A DNA stretch of 6,097 nucleotides from Acidobacteriota bacterium (lineage in GTDB: Bacteria; Acidobacteriota; Polarisedimenticolia; J045), in NCBI GenBank assembly GCA_020350085.1, contig CP070706.1, forward strand, positions 2,569,292 to 2,575,388, written 5' to 3'. A program made the translations under genes and the position numbers. The notes under the pieces are model-generated. The model did no database searches. It was not told the origin of the DNA and was given only the letters and a program-made list of their open reading frames with translations. Positions within the stretch are counted from its first letter, which is position 1, and every line of letters starts with the position of its first letter. Below are positions 5,646 to 6,097 of the stretch, in pieces.

Positions 5646-6097
5646 CTACCCTATCCGTTCCCGTGCGTGCCAGCGACCCGCCGTCTCGGCGAGCAGATCG
5701 GGAGGCGGCTCGTCGACGCGCCAGGCTCTTTCGGTCCGTCCCGTACGAAGCATCAGCTTGCCGCTGCCCCCGCCTCGAACGACCCCAGACTGTAGTGGCA
5801 ACAGCTCGTAGCGGTCGCCGATGCGCGACACCCAGTCCAGCAGCTCGCCCACGCGAACGGGATCTTCGGCTCGCAAGCGACCGTCCGGGTCGGGCACGAG
5901 CACGCCCGTAGCCATCAGCGCGGCGACGAGCGCTAGGTCCGCCGCAGGCAACTCATCCCGGTCGCGCGCCGAGACGATGCGTTCGACGGCATCGGCCGGC
6001 GCAAGCCCGTGCGCGTCGTCGGTCAGCTCCGCCAACCGGGCCAGCTGCCGCCAGACGTCGATCCGTCGCGTCTGTCGCAAGTCCGCGCGCGGGGCCG
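5646..6097 (-). CDS. SpoIID/LytB-type protein, middle part up to the in-frame TAG (enters from the right edge)
   Basis: This is 149 open codons entering from beyond the window and ending at TAG (5648-5646). It has no start here; the first possible in-window start is a TTG at 6080. Seen: an Arg-rich opening (LRQTRRIDVWRQLARL), an alpha-helical stretch ending with LVAALMATGVLVPDPDGRLR, and VRVGELLDWVSRI, which resembles a degenerate S-layer-homology-like repeat, then a beta-rich segment. From memory, some large non-sporulating-bacterium SpoIID proteins have such a region between the catalytic part and the C-terminal GRGWGHG part, but I could not check this by search. The frame is the same as that of the downstream C-terminal part, so the two probably form one protein separated by a single stop codon. 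The catalytic part of the domain should lie to the right of the window. Confidence 0.65.
   Translation of the reverse strand, partial: APRADLRQTRRIDVWRQLARLAELTDDAHGLAPADAVERIVSARDRDELPAADLALVAALMATGVLVPDPDGRLRAEDPVRVGELLDWVSRIGDRYELLPLQSGVVRGGGSGKLMLRTGRTERAWRVDEPPPDLLAETAGRWHARERIG

Overview
This is a dense, high-GC (roughly two thirds G+C by eye) bacterial chromosomal window made of housekeeping and cell-envelope genes. I see no insertion sequence, CRISPR array, prophage gene, tRNA or rRNA. The gene set (mutS2, pgsA, a PilT-type pilus motor, hfq, miaA and a SpoIID/LytB-type protein with an inserted accessory region) suggests a piliated, Gram-negative-type, non-model bacterium. Acidobacteriota or a similar lineage is my best guess from memory of such SpoIID proteins, but it is an inference.

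Layout. The left third is a minus-strand pair: pgsA (1216-1878, phosphatidylglycerophosphate synthase) overlaps the start of mutS2 by 14 nt, and mutS2 runs off the left edge (1-1229). A 293-nt divergent intergenic region (1879-2171) separates pgsA from a plus-strand pilT-like motor ATPase (2172-3644), which starts at a GTG and carries an unusual C-terminal coiled coil. pilT converges on a minus-strand cluster across a short spacer that holds a perfect 10-bp-stem hairpin (3676-3706).

The right half is a minus-strand operon-like cluster, in transcription order: a SpoIID/LytB-type protein entering from the right edge and interrupted by an in-frame TAG (5646-5648); a 59-codon single-membrane-segment ORF (4962-5141); miaA (3952-4962), whose ATG overlaps that ORF's stop; and hfq (3733-3942), 9 nt after the miaA stop. 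miaA-hfq is a classic conserved pair. Its coupling to an envelope glycan-processing protein and a small membrane protein is less familiar.

The points most worth a second look are the in-frame TAG in the SpoIID reading frame, the small membrane ORF, the coiled-coil tail on the pilus motor, the compact and divergent Hfq, and the -10-like hexamers placed exactly 8 nt upstream of the start codons of both hfq and pgsA, which could mean leaderless or near-leaderless transcripts. I found no convincing wholly new multi-gene system.
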